This document shows, piece by piece, positions 17,901-25,046 of a stretch of 64,000 nucleotides of DNA (its first letter is position 1; each line of letters begins with the position of its first letter). Source of the stretch: Persicobacter psychrovividus. GTDB taxonomy: Bacteria > Bacteroidota > Bacteroidia > Cytophagales > Cyclobacteriaceae. The position numbers were made by a program, and so were the translations under genes. The notes under the pieces are model-generated. The model made no database searches. It saw only the letters and a list, made by a program, of their open reading frames with translations, and was not told where the DNA came from. The stretch covers positions 930,001-994,000 of the forward strand of contig NZ_AP025293.1 in assembly GCF_036492425.1 (NCBI RefSeq), given 5' to 3'.

Positions 17901-18921
17901 GCAGTTTATCAGCAGGGTATTGTCGGTGGATGGCGAGCGCCATACCTTCAATAACAGTCCGGTGATTACTTCCGAATATGATGTGCCGGCAGATGCCTGG
18001 TATTATCAGCAAAATGCCTCGCCGGAGATGCCGTATTCGGTATTGATGGAGGTGGCTTTACAGCCTTGTGGTTTCTTGGGGGCGTACCTCGGTTCTACTT
18101 TGGCCTTCCCTGATAAGGATTTGTTCTTCCGTAACCTTGATGGTGACGGAGAAATGGTGAAGTGGGTGGATCTTCGTGGCAAGACAGTAACCAATAAGTC
18201 CTGTTTGTACAGTCACACCAACTTGGCGGGCACCGTGCTTCAGCGTTACCGCTTTGAGTTATTCGTTGATGGGGAGTTGTTTTATAAAGGAACATCCTCT
18301 TTTGGGTTTTTCACCAAAGACGACCTTGCCTCGCAGGCAGGTCTGGATCAGGGAAAGATTGTTAAACCGTGGAAAGATGAGGCGAAAGCCGGAGGCATGA
18401 GCATTGATTTGTCGAGCCCTTTTGCACAGAAAAAATTATTCAGCCCAATATTTTCTGCATCGCCACAGCTGCATTTGTCGGGTCAGCAACTGAAACTGAT
18501 TGACCGCGCAACGGTGATCAAGGACGGCGGAAAACATGGGCAGGGCTATGTGCTTGCCTCCAAAGAAGTGAAAGCACACGAGTGGTTCTTTACCTGCCAC
18601 TTTTATCAGGACAGCGTAATGCCGGGCTCGCTTGGTGTAGAAGCGATGTATCAGGCGATTCAGTTATATGCTGTGCAACAGGGATTGGGTAAAAACCTGC
18701 AAAATGCGACCATTCAGCATGTAGGTGGTGCCCATAAAACGGTTTGGAAATACCGTGGGCAAATTTTGCAGACGGATCATGAGATGAACCTTGAGGTACA
18801 TATCAAAGAGGTGCGCACTGAGGGTAACCAAGTGGTGATTGTAGCCGATGCATCCTTGTGGAAAGGTGAATTGCGGATTTACGAGGTGGAAAATCTTGGT
18901 GTTGAGTTGCGCGGTGCGTGA
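11911..18921 (+). CDS. pfaC: PUFA synthase subunit PfaC: KS-CLF-AT-DH-DH
   Basis: 2336 residues from ATG 11911 (MSNHKEKIAIIGMGG). The frame extends to 11827, but that stretch is the third palindrome and does not look coding. Domains in order: an active ketosynthase with C200, H336 (ECHATGT) and H371 (NMGHLL); a chain-length-factor-like KS at about 480-1010 in which the cysteine position is replaced (N679 in ISSNENAV) and the HGTGT motif is missing; an acyltransferase at about 1045-1400 with S1156 in GYSMGE; and two FabA-like dehydratase/isomerase domains at about 1520-2336 with H1829 (CHFRDD) and H2230 (CHFYQDSVMPGS). The DHs place the cis double bonds, and KS-CLF sets elongation. In marine gammaproteobacteria the AT is a separate PfaB; here it is fused in. 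No ACP is present in this protein. Confidence 0.93.
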   Translation: MSNHKEKIAIIGMGGLFPGSDNLDQFWTNLMDNKDLVSKSGKEQFGAEPAKYYHDEKGKLDKCYSLRGGYVKDFQFDAEGFQLKADVLLQQDKQFQWSLFVAREALKHAGYWGKPMADCGVIMGNLSFPTQRSRQLLSEVYADMAQELITELTGHQVKVPPYQTNYSASLENTLLSNAPAALIAQAVGLKGTHYALDAACASSLYAVKLACDELLSGKSNMMLAGAVSGSDPLFIHMGFSYFHAYPRMHETSAPLQSASGGLTSAEGAGMVVLKRLSDAEAQGDQILAVIDAVGLSNDGKGKFLLSPNPRGQKLAFERAYAQTDVTPQQIDYLECHATGTPLGDKTEMNSISDFFGSNPPQIGSVKSNMGHLLTAAGMTGLMKVVLAMREKFIPATIKVDAPLQVDGCKVGGEQMVLENQAWNAKNGTPRAGINAFGFGGTNGHIILSAYEEEQEQQSTSSAEKTAEKYSPSPLAITGMDLHFGEVTNLEEFYFTLFEGKQHFRSLPPRRWKGLEQLPSVSRLFGLPEAEKIQGNWLESFDLNLRRFKIQPKEAQRLTFQQTLMLKVADQALKDAQMEGLEGKGANVAVLMAMESELEIHHRMGRWDLSWQVTQALEQAGLSMEDAKESSLTGILRNAIFPAFDDHSPSEHTGFIGNIISSRISALWDFTGPSFTISSNENAVYKALEVGQNLLATGEVDAVVLGAIDLAGSLEGVATRHHLHPMNDGTASCSWSKDTSGWLVGEGAGAIVLKRKSDITNERVYAYMDGLAIVQSQKTDLRGAVDSETIKSAAQQAMKQAKVTAKEVGLIEVAANGVAHDDAAEMEALSALFPKMPPLAEGMPAYPTTAIGTAKAHIGHTFSASGIASIIKTALSLYHRFVPAIPQWSAPKTETQLSDSAFYFPTVSTPWFPEVYAQRLVAGVQGISSDGTAAHLILSEGSHPTSSKGSAYLKKGGARLFPFSAPTVEALQAEIFAQEASSADFTDLSDRLCEAFSTSKSVAVAVIVAANPKELKRELALFGKNLLSCAKAGKTLQTPSGSYFTPNPLGEEGKIAWMYPGAGSAYIGLGTALFQAFPDLYDVIRSRVNHMQSAIFAPEIYPRNLHALNEEEQRQQLRRLRSMALPMMSAGCTYSAMLTHIYQEKLGVPGDAVLGYSMGETSSMMYAQNVWSAKYIDQKFLTSNLFSEKVGGRLTLLAEHWGVTPKEARGRWTSYLLNVRGGMSGYNTLADWCTAELLPLHEEVFLSFINTDEEIIISGDRTALLQALEKFGLQGMEIRNNNIVHHDFCRRETEAFIEMHMLPIASKPPLAFYSGVTGKPLPLEQQALAENAMEVCCQKVNWPMLTRSLHADGHRLFVEVGANATLSRWTDINLKDKPHVCIPSDRKGVSALKNLCATTAMMMAHGVAVNLTDFYTPEAEKPQEKILNISLKTGGEPYREFALTATHRALFQTGITKTAVASTKNGHKSHSEMLQQPAAPLQQTAQAATTENTATSFGGAAQKLNITDNNHMNTTTFSVEAQLGENGLKLQDYNDPMYLNGKKVIWDEKDLETFATGKIADVFGEEFSVIDSYKRRVMLPMHPYLLVSRVTDLNAKTHEYKPSTVTTEYDIPYGSKFTTDQQIPWAVAVESGQCDLLLISYLGIDFENKGEYVYRLLDCTLTFMDDLPYEGQTLRYDISINNYVRNGKNLLFFFSYKCYVEDRLVLKMDGGCAGFFSDAELAEGQGVVFSPSELADRAGRKKQFFTPLLACDKTTFNKEELRNMVAGDFVSCFNENYISNGKNKSLRLPPEEILMLDRITKVERTGGTSGLGYIEAVKDLKADDWYFPCHFRDDEVLAGSLQAEGGGQLLRFFMMYLGMQRLTKDARFQPVLGVPQKVRCRKEVPAKDGQLIYKMDVKEIGLTPEPYVIADLEIHYDGYIAVFFENLGLKLQEKDNPNYLKSTKNLVNGIEVKPTEQPVLFNESQITQFALGKVSDCFGPEYDVYEGRCLSRQPNTDLQFISRVLSVDGERHTFNNSPVITSEYDVPADAWYYQQNASPEMPYSVLMEVALQPCGFLGAYLGSTLAFPDKDLFFRNLDGDGEMVKWVDLRGKTVTNKSCLYSHTNLAGTVLQRYRFELFVDGELFYKGTSSFGFFTKDDLASQAGLDQGKIVKPWKDEAKAGGMSIDLSSPFAQKKLFSPIFSASPQLHLSGQQLKLIDRATVIKDGGKHGQGYVLASKEVKAHEWFFTCHFYQDSVMPGSLGVEAMYQAIQLYAVQQGLGKNLQNATIQHVGGAHKTVWKYRGQILQTDHEMNLEVHIKEVRTEGNQVVIVADASLWKGELRIYEVENLGVELRGA

Positions 18922-18940
18922 TAATCCAACATTAGTCCCA

Positions 18941-19007
18941 CATTAGTTCAAGCGTCCCGCTTGGACTAATGTCTTCATTAAAGGTTGATCCAAGCGAGAT
19001 GCTTGAC
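18941..19007. repeat. palindromes in the pfaC/pfaD spacer
   Basis: CATTAGTTCAAGC (18941-18953), loop GTCCC, GCTTGGACTAATG (18959-18971): 13 pairs with one G-U. A second, weaker hairpin has core CAAGC-GAGAT-GCTTG at 18991-19005. The CAAGC-GTCCY-GCTTG core is shared with the spacer before pfaC, so the same palindrome family has been placed twice in this operon. Confidence 0.7.
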
Positions 19008-19029
19008 CAAAAAATAACAGCATATAACA

Positions 19030-20655
19030 ATGATAACAATAACAAAAACGGCCATGCGTTCTGCATTGCCAACGACAAACAATAAATGGTTCGGAAGTAA
19101 CGACAGGCTGTCGTTTTCGGAGGCGGATATACGACGCACTTTGCAGGAATGCACCGAGGCGGTGTACATCGTTCGGAATACGGAAGGTGAAGTAGGCCTT
19201 GCCTGTGGTATGGGCACGGATAACCCTGCGGACTTGCAGACCTTGGAACTTTTGGGCATGCTTCCGGCAGTGGATGCCCGACAACTGGGCGATGCAAACT
19301 TCCGGAAAACTTATGGCTTGTCCTATAACTATATGGGCGGTGCCATGGCCAATGGTATCTCTTCGGAGGATTTGGTGATTGCTTTTGGCAAGGCGGGCAT
19401 GCTGTGTTCTTTTGGTGCAGGCGGTTTGGTTCCTGCGCGCATCGAGCAGGCGATTGACAAGATTCAGGCGGCACTTCCTGAAGGCCCATATGCTTTTAAC
19501 CTGATCCACAGCCCGAACGAGGAGGCTTTGGAACGGGAGGCTTGCGAGTTGTTTTTGCGCAAGGGCGTCAAGGTGATTGAGGCTTCGGCTTTTATGGATT
19601 TAACAGCGCATGTGGTGCGTTTCCGGGCGGCGGGCTTATCAAGAAATGTAGATGGTTCGGTGAAGGTGGGCAACAGGATTATTGCCAAAATTTCCCGACT
19701 TGAAGTGGCGGAGAAATTCATGCGTCCGGCACCGGTGGCAATTTTGGAAAAGCTGGTGGCTGCAGGTCATATTTCAGCCGAGCAGGCAAGTTTAGCACAG
19801 CAATTGCCGGTGGCGGATGATATTACCGTTGAGGCGGATTCTGGTGGGCATACGGACAACCGTTCGCTGGTTTGCCTTTTGCCCTCTATTTTGAATTTGA
19901 GAAATCAGTTGCAGCAGGAGTTGCAATATCCTGTGGCTGTACGTGTTGGTGCAGGTGGAGGGATTTCTACGCCAGAATCTACGCTGGGTGCTTTCTCGAT
20001 GGGTGCCGATTATGTGGTAACCGGTTCCATTAACCAGGCTTGTCTGGAGTCGGGCTCTTCGGATTATGTTCGAAAAGTGTTGGCCAATGCTGGTATGGCG
20101 GACATCATGATGGCGCCGGCTTCGGATATGTTCGAGCTGGGCGTAAAATTACAGGTGCTGAAAAAAGGAACACTGTTCGGTATGCGTGCGCAGAAGCTTT
20201 ATGACTTCTATCAGCAATATAATGGCATTGATGAGATTCCTGCCAAGGATCGTGCGGTGCTGGAAAAAACGGTTTTCAAAGATACCCTTGAAAATATCTG
20301 GCAGTCATGTGTGTCCTTTTTTGAAGCACGGGACCCCGAGCAAATTATCCGTGCGAAGGGCAATCCTAAGCGTAAGATGGCTTTGATCTTCCGTTGGTAT
20401 CTCGGCTTATCGTCGAGTTGGGCAAACAGCGGTGCACAGGGTCGTGAGATGGATTACCAGATATGGTGCGGACCAGCAATGGGCGCCTTCAACGACTGGG
20501 TGAAAGGCTCGGAGCTGGAGCAATGGCAGAACAGAAAAGCGGACCGTGTAGCGCTTGCTTTGCTGAATGGCGCGACTTATTTGCAGCGTATTCAGTTGCT
20601 GAAGATATTTGGCGTGGAGGTTTGCAGCGATTTGCGTCAGGCAAGTGTGCGGTAG
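19030..20655 (+). CDS. pfaD: PUFA synthase enoyl reductase PfaD
   Basis: 541 residues. It belongs to the PfaD/FabK-like flavin-dependent enoyl reductases of the nitronate-monooxygenase (TIM barrel) fold: an N-terminal region with LSFSEADIRRTLQ, then GLSYNYMGGAMANGISSEDLV, glycine-rich CSFGAGGL and VRVGAGGGISTPES, probable FMN phosphate contacts. It reduces trans-2-enoyl-ACP to saturated acyl-ACP in the cycles where no double bond is kept, acting in trans on the PfaA carrier domains. It is the last gene of the pfa operon, 108 bases after pfaC, followed by a terminator-like hairpin at 20837. An alternative start at 19054 would remove eight residues. Confidence 0.93.
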   Translation: MITITKTAMRSALPTTNNKWFGSNDRLSFSEADIRRTLQECTEAVYIVRNTEGEVGLACGMGTDNPADLQTLELLGMLPAVDARQLGDANFRKTYGLSYNYMGGAMANGISSEDLVIAFGKAGMLCSFGAGGLVPARIEQAIDKIQAALPEGPYAFNLIHSPNEEALEREACELFLRKGVKVIEASAFMDLTAHVVRFRAAGLSRNVDGSVKVGNRIIAKISRLEVAEKFMRPAPVAILEKLVAAGHISAEQASLAQQLPVADDITVEADSGGHTDNRSLVCLLPSILNLRNQLQQELQYPVAVRVGAGGGISTPESTLGAFSMGADYVVTGSINQACLESGSSDYVRKVLANAGMADIMMAPASDMFELGVKLQVLKKGTLFGMRAQKLYDFYQQYNGIDEIPAKDRAVLEKTVFKDTLENIWQSCVSFFEARDPEQIIRAKGNPKRKMALIFRWYLGLSSSWANSGAQGREMDYQIWCGPAMGAFNDWVKGSELEQWQNRKADRVALALLNGATYLQRIQLLKIFGVEVCSDLRQASVR

Positions 20656-20836
20656 TTTTTAGGCGGAAAAAATGATCATCGAGTGCTTGTGATTGGCGAT
20701 TGGCGAATATTTTCGATCAGTCAGCAATCACAAGCTGCGGATGGTTATCCAGTATATTTTATTTAAATCATTGTTGTGAACAATCATCAAGGTCGTTCCT
20801 GCAACAACCTGTGGCATTCATTTGAAAGTCAAACTC

Positions 20837-20857
20837 AACCTGCATTCGCAGGTTTTT
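20837..20857 (+). terminator. putative intrinsic terminator after pfaD
   Basis: ACCTGC-ATTC-GCAGGT (20838-20853) followed by a T run (TTTTT with the stem end). It lies in the 248-base spacer between pfaD and the converging RluA-type gene. A second, larger inverted repeat (GCTTGTGATTG ... CAATCACAAGC, ~20683-20735) sits closer to pfaD. Confidence 0.55.
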
Positions 20858-20903
20858 GTCTGTTGGGCCAAAAATTCCTCCTTTCAATATTGGCAACGCT
20901 CCG

Positions 20904-22598
20904 CTATTCTTTTTTGCTGAAATCAGCAGGAATATGAAAAGTCATGGGCTCTTTACGCACCGGGTGAACGATCTCGAGCATTTCCGCATGCAGGTGCAAT
21001 CGGTGCGCTCGCTGTCCATAAAGATCATCCCCCACAATTGGGCAGTTCAGCCCGTCGGCATGTGAAGCGTGCATCCGCAGTTGGTGCGTCCGCCCGGTAA
21101 TCGGATGGAAATGAACCTTCGTCTGCCCGTTCTTTCGCCAAATTACCTCGAAATGGGTTCGGGCATGTTTACCATGCTCAAAGCACACCATCTGATTGGG
21201 GCGATTGTCCAGATCGACACGCAGCGGCAAATCGATATAGCCATCGGTTTTTTTAACATACCCCTCCAAAATCGCAGTGTATCTTTTATTGACCGTTCTT
21301 TTGATGAACTGCATTTGCAAATGTTTGTAGGCGGCGTCATTTTTGGCCACCACCATCACGCCCGAAGTGTCCATGTCAAGCCGGTGCACAATCATGGGGC
21401 CGGTGGCGTCAGGGCATTGCTGCTTTACCCGTTCCTGTATGGAATCAGAAATTTCTTTGCCGGGTACAGAAAGAAAACCAGAAGGCTTATTGACCACCAC
21501 AATGTCATCATCCTCATAAATCAGCTTGATTTTTTCAGGGTTTATCATTCGTCCGTGCATGGGGTTGGGCTCAATGTCAAGCCCCTGGAGCATATGCTCA
21601 AAAATTGGCTTGCACTTTCCCCGACAGGCCGGATAATAGCGCAAGTGTTTTCTGATGACCGTTTTTGGGGAAGTGCCATACCAGAATTCAGCCATGCAAA
21701 TGGGCTTCAGCTGACGGGCAAAGGCATATTGCAAAAGGCGTGGGCCTGCACAGTCTCCCGCACCTGCAGGAGGAAGTTCTTCCCCGAAAATTTCACGGAC
21801 GCTCTTGCGCTCCCCACGGATATTTAAAAAGTTGTAGCAATCGAATATCTGTTGCTGAATTTTGTTCGACCGCTCCCGACGCTCCTCCTTCAAGTTTTTG
21901 ATGGCGGAGGAAAGTTGTTGAAGCTGCTCCTGTGCAATGGCAACTTTCCGCTTTTCCTCCTTTATGGCGCCTTTCATCCAACGGCGGTCGTGCTGACTTG
22001 CAAAACTGAAGCGGTTTAAAAGGGCCTCAAAATCCTCAGGCGAAAGCCGCTCGGCAGCGGCGGTGCGCTCAAGGGCTCTTTGTGCTTTTCGTGCCTTCAC
22101 TTCCTGTTTGATCGCCTCAATCTTCAGTTCCGATTCCTCACGGGTACGCACAGCCCTGACCTTCGCCTGCTGATATTCCTCCGACTGTTCGAAGGCCTCC
22201 ACCTTTCGGTTGATTTTATTGATTTCCTCCTCGCCAATTTTGAAAAAACCTTCGGGGTCAAAGCGGTCGTAGAGCGTAGGGACAAACCCCTGCCAGTCAT
22301 TTTTTCCGCCAATGGCGCCAGAAAATGCCGTCAGGTAGCCCTTTTCTCCTGTGGGCGTTTCCACGATCAGCACCCCAAACATTTTCCCGATATGTCCGCC
22401 TGTTCTGTTCAGCGAAAGCTCTTCAGCCCATTCCGATTTTTGAGCAAGGTATTGCTGTAATTCTTCGGCCACCGCCACGGATGCAGCATGCGGGGTGTAG
22501 TTGAACGGGTAAGTGAACTGCGCAGGCAGCTGGGCAATGTCGATGCCTGCGGGAAGGGGGTGCAAAATGCTGTTGTAGGAAATCGGAGGTACGCTCAT
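20904..22598 (-). CDS. RluA-family pseudouridine synthase with long N-terminal extension
   Basis: About 564 residues from the preferred ATG at 22598 (MSVPPISYNSILHPLP); ATG 22634 would add twelve. The C-terminal ~220 residues are an RluA-type catalytic domain with HRLDMDTSG, whose aspartate forms the adduct with uridine, plus INPEKIKLIYEDDDIVVVNKPSG and HPITGRTHQLRMH. It should convert uridine to pseudouridine in rRNA or tRNA. The first ~340 residues are an extension found in a subgroup of RluA proteins: a globular start, a highly charged coiled-coil-like segment (about 130-260) and a Cys-containing region before the catalytic part. It converges on the pfa operon and has no obvious link to it. 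Confidence 0.85.
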   Translation of the reverse strand: MSVPPISYNSILHPLPAGIDIAQLPAQFTYPFNYTPHAASVAVAEELQQYLAQKSEWAEELSLNRTGGHIGKMFGVLIVETPTGEKGYLTAFSGAIGGKNDWQGFVPTLYDRFDPEGFFKIGEEEINKINRKVEAFEQSEEYQQAKVRAVRTREESELKIEAIKQEVKARKAQRALERTAAAERLSPEDFEALLNRFSFASQHDRRWMKGAIKEEKRKVAIAQEQLQQLSSAIKNLKEERRERSNKIQQQIFDCYNFLNIRGERKSVREIFGEELPPAGAGDCAGPRLLQYAFARQLKPICMAEFWYGTSPKTVIRKHLRYYPACRGKCKPIFEHMLQGLDIEPNPMHGRMINPEKIKLIYEDDDIVVVNKPSGFLSVPGKEISDSIQERVKQQCPDATGPMIVHRLDMDTSGVMVVAKNDAAYKHLQMQFIKRTVNKRYTAILEGYVKKTDGYIDLPLRVDLDNRPNQMVCFEHGKHARTHFEVIWRKNGQTKVHFHPITGRTHQLRMHASHADGLNCPIVGDDLYGQRAHRLHLHAEMLEIVHPVRKEPMTFHIPADFSKKE

Positions 22599-23107
22599 AA
22601 AATTCTTCAATAAAACAGATACAGGATCAGCCAAAACCCTGCCTTTTTTTGTTGCGAAGCTAAGGTTTGTGCCGCAATATTCCTTCTAATTTGTAGCCTT
22701 CTTTCTTGCTGAAGGTGTCGCGGGCTGATCTGTTGGTGGTGGTGAGGGCTCTTTTAGTGGGCTTAACAATAATCATTCTGAATAAAATCATAAAATGAAC
22801 AGGCTATTGCAAAAGGAACAGATGCTTGTTACCTTTAAAAGCCACACTGAATGAGAGTGAAAGGGGATTTTTTGAGATCGATAAGCTGATTTTTTTTGCG
22901 GATAACCGCTTTTTATCGATTGATTTTTGGTGTTGAAGGCCCTGTAATAAAGCAGGGGAAATGGCTTTAGCGTGGTTGTAATTTTTGTTATCACATAAGA
23001 GCGTTTTTTTATACACGCTGATTAAAGCTACAGTTAATGTAGCCCAAAGTGTTCGGGACTTGCTTTGGCAGTACCTTATTTTTCACACGGGAAAGGAGAG
23101 TATTTTT
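22599..23107. other. intergenic region between the divergent RluA-type gene and galM
   Basis: About 510 bases. It contains nested inverted repeats: TCGATAA (22878-22884) with TTATCGA (22913-22919), enclosing GCGG-ATAA-CCGC (22898-22909) flanked by T-rich tracts. It may be a structured leader or a terminator-like site. Short minus-strand frames here are low in complexity and are not supported as genes. An AGGAG sequence at 23094-23098 precedes the galM start. Confidence 0.45.
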
Positions 23108-24130
23108 ATGAGTATTCAATCAAGTGATTTTGGAATTACTTCTGAAGGACAAAAGGTAAGCGCTTTTGTAATGACCAACCGCCATAATATGGAAGTGGAA
23201 CTACTGACTTATGGTGCGATTATCAGGAGTATTAACCTGCCGATGGGCAATGGCGATTTTAAGAATGTGGTTTTGCAATATGAAACCCTGGCCGATTATG
23301 AGGCAGATCCATTTTATGTGGGTGCGCTGGTGGGCAGGGTAGCCAACAGGGTGGCTAATGGAACCTTTACCCTCAATGGCAAGCAATATCAGGTGGCGAA
23401 AAATGCTGGAAACCACCATTTGCACGGCGGACGCCGCGGATTCAACCGCAAAGTATGGCAAACGGAAGTGCTGGACGAGCAAACCATCAGGATGCGGGCA
23501 ACCGCAGCAGACGGGGAGGAAGGTTACCCTGGAGCGCTTCAAATTTCTGTTACCTATCAGCTTACGGATGAAAATCAGCTGAAAATCAATTATCAGGCAA
23601 GCAGTTCTGAAGATACCCCACTGAACCTGACTAATCACAGTTATTTTAACCTTGAAGGCACAGAAAGTAAGGATTGCCTGTTGCATGAGATGAAGTTTCA
23701 TGCTTCGCAATTCACTCCCACCGATGAGTATTCTATTCCTATTGGAGAAAGGGCGCTGGTGGCGGACAGCCCTTTTGATTTCAGCTATTTCAAACAGATT
23801 GGGGAAGAAATTAATGCCAACGACCCGCAGCTGAAAAGTGCACGGGGCTATGACCATAATTTTGTGGTCAATAATTACCGAAGGATTACAGGGCTGGTTG
23901 CTGAAGCGAAATCTTCGGCCACCAATGTGCAGCTGAAAGTATATTCTGACCAACCCTGTTTTCAGTTTTATGTCGGCAATTACCTCGAAGGTGCTTTTAA
24001 TCAAAGACAGGGCTTTTGCATAGAAACACAAAACTACCCCGATGCCATCAATCAGGTGAACTTCCCTTCAGGAATCCTGAAAAAAGGGGAAGAGTTTAAT
24101 AGTGAAACCATTTTTGATTTCAGTTTTTAA
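23108..24130 (+). CDS. galM: aldose 1-epimerase (mutarotase)
   Basis: 340 residues from ATG 23108 (MSIQSSDFG), preceded by AGGAG; the frame is open upstream to 22985 but that part has no GalM homology character. Family motifs are clear: VGRVANRVANGTF, NHHLHGGRRGFNRKVW with a catalytic histidine, LNLTNHSYFNL with the second histidine, and QGFCIETQNYPDAINQ with the catalytic glutamate near the C-terminus. The enzyme interconverts alpha and beta anomers of galactose, glucose or related sugars, here probably in the cytoplasm because no signal peptide is visible. It stands alone, with a strong terminator after the stop. Confidence 0.93.
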   Translation: MSIQSSDFGITSEGQKVSAFVMTNRHNMEVELLTYGAIIRSINLPMGNGDFKNVVLQYETLADYEADPFYVGALVGRVANRVANGTFTLNGKQYQVAKNAGNHHLHGGRRGFNRKVWQTEVLDEQTIRMRATAADGEEGYPGALQISVTYQLTDENQLKINYQASSSEDTPLNLTNHSYFNLEGTESKDCLLHEMKFHASQFTPTDEYSIPIGERALVADSPFDFSYFKQIGEEINANDPQLKSARGYDHNFVVNNYRRITGLVAEAKSSATNVQLKVYSDQPCFQFYVGNYLEGAFNQRQGFCIETQNYPDAINQVNFPSGILKKGEEFNSETIFDFSF

Positions 24131-24178
24131 AAACGATTAGTCGTGTAGAATTAGACTTTTGTTCAGTTCTAATTTGTT

Positions 24179-24211
24179 GCCCGTGCTTTTTTTGAAGTGC
24201 GGGCCTTTTTA
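24179..24211 (+). terminator. galM terminator
   Basis: GCCCGTGC (24179-24186) pairs with GTGCGGGC (24197-24204), including two G-U pairs, and is followed by CTTTTTATTTT. Confidence 0.75.
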
Positions 24212-24296
24212 TTTTGACTAAAAATAAACCGCCCTGAGGTGCTTCAATCAGTGTTTTTTATCGTGATGATCGGCTATTGTTGAACATTTTTTTATA

Positions 24297-24312
24297 CTAT
24301 CCATTTGGATAG
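24297..24312. promoter_or_regulatory. perfect palindrome, possible operator
   Basis: CTATCCA-TT-TGGATAG, 7-bp arms, placed directly upstream of the putative -33 box of the ABM gene. Position and symmetry suit a dimeric regulator. No second copy was seen in the window. Confidence 0.45.
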
Positions 24313-24315
24313 ATA

Positions 24316-24346
24316 TTGGAGCATAACTTAGCTATACTTAGTTTTG
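24316..24346 (+). promoter_or_regulatory. putative promoter of the ABM-domain gene
   Basis: TTGG at 24316-24319, 19 bases, then TAGTTTTG at 24339-24346. This fits the Bacteroidota consensus (TTTG/TTG, ~19, TAnnTTTG) and is the best two-part match found in the window. Transcription would begin near 24353, giving an ~88-base leader. Confidence 0.55.
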
Positions 24347-24440
24347 CAACTGTAAAAAGTAAAGTACTAAAGAATAATCTTGTTCATTCCGTGTTTTATT
24401 GAAGCAGCGGGATGGGCAGGGGTTACAAACAAAAACTAAA

Positions 24441-24737
24441 ATGTCTAACAGAAAATTAACAATCGTCGCAAAAATTTTAGCTGAACCTACACAAGTAGCA
24501 TTGGTGAAATCAGAATTATTAAAACTGATTGATGTTACCCGCGCAGAAGCAGGCTGTATCAGTTATGATTTGCATCAGGACAATGAAAACCCCAACCTGT
24601 TTTTGTTTTTCGAAAACTGGGAAAACCGCGAACTATGGCAGGAGCATATGGGTAATCAGCACCTGAAAGATTATATGGCGGCGACCGAAGGTGCAGTCGC
24701 TGAATTCACGATTCACGAGATGAGCCATATCGCCTGA
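24441..24737 (+). CDS. ABM-domain (YgiN-like) monooxygenase
   Basis: 98 residues from ATG 24441 (MSNRKLTIVAKILAEP). It is an antibiotic-biosynthesis-monooxygenase fold protein: a beta-strand LTIVAKI, TRAEAGCISYDLHQDNENPNLFLFFENWEN and HLKDYM, closely following the short dimeric ABM/YgiN pattern in length and spacing. Members oxidise quinols or small phenolics without a cofactor, or bind small ligands; the substrate is unknown. It is monocistronic, with its own promoter, an upstream palindrome and a strong terminator. Confidence 0.85.
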   Translation: MSNRKLTIVAKILAEPTQVALVKSELLKLIDVTRAEAGCISYDLHQDNENPNLFLFFENWENRELWQEHMGNQHLKDYMAATEGAVAEFTIHEMSHIA

Positions 24738-24776
24738 TAAAAAGGCGCATTTGTTTGATGAATTTATTGAATAGAG

Positions 24777-24824
24777 CACCTCATGAATGGCAGTTTTGAT
24801 GCCTTCTTCATGGGGTGTTTTTTT
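24777..24824 (+). terminator. ABM gene terminator
   Basis: CACCTCATGAA (24777-24787) pairs with TTCATGGGGTG (24807-24817) with one G-U; the inner GGCA/TGCC extends the stem, and TTTTTTT follows. Confidence 0.8.
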
Positions 24825-25046
24825 GTGCTCAAGCGTTTTTTACAGCAGCATTGTAAAGCATCATCCGCTCATTTTTATGCTTTCGGAAATATCCCGATAC
24901 GTCAAATATTACTCAAGTTCGCAGAATTTGCTGTAGCGGGGGTTTAATTGTTGTCAAGTTCAAGATCTTTAACCAACTTGCCATTATCATTAAACAAGGA
25001 ATCAATAATTTTTATAAATATTGATATTCCAATATATAAGTGTCGT
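24825..25046. other. leader region of the GntR gene
   Basis: AT-rich sequence up to the GntR ATG with no gene and no convincing TAnnTTTG box. The AT-rich near-palindromic stretch around 25017-25038 (AATATTGATATTCCAATATATA) is a possible autoregulatory site, but only weakly supported. Confidence 0.3.

Noticed and set aside
21069-21827. A 252-codon plus-strand frame within the RluA-type gene.
   Set aside because: Shadow of the minus-strand gene, whose catalytic motifs are clear.
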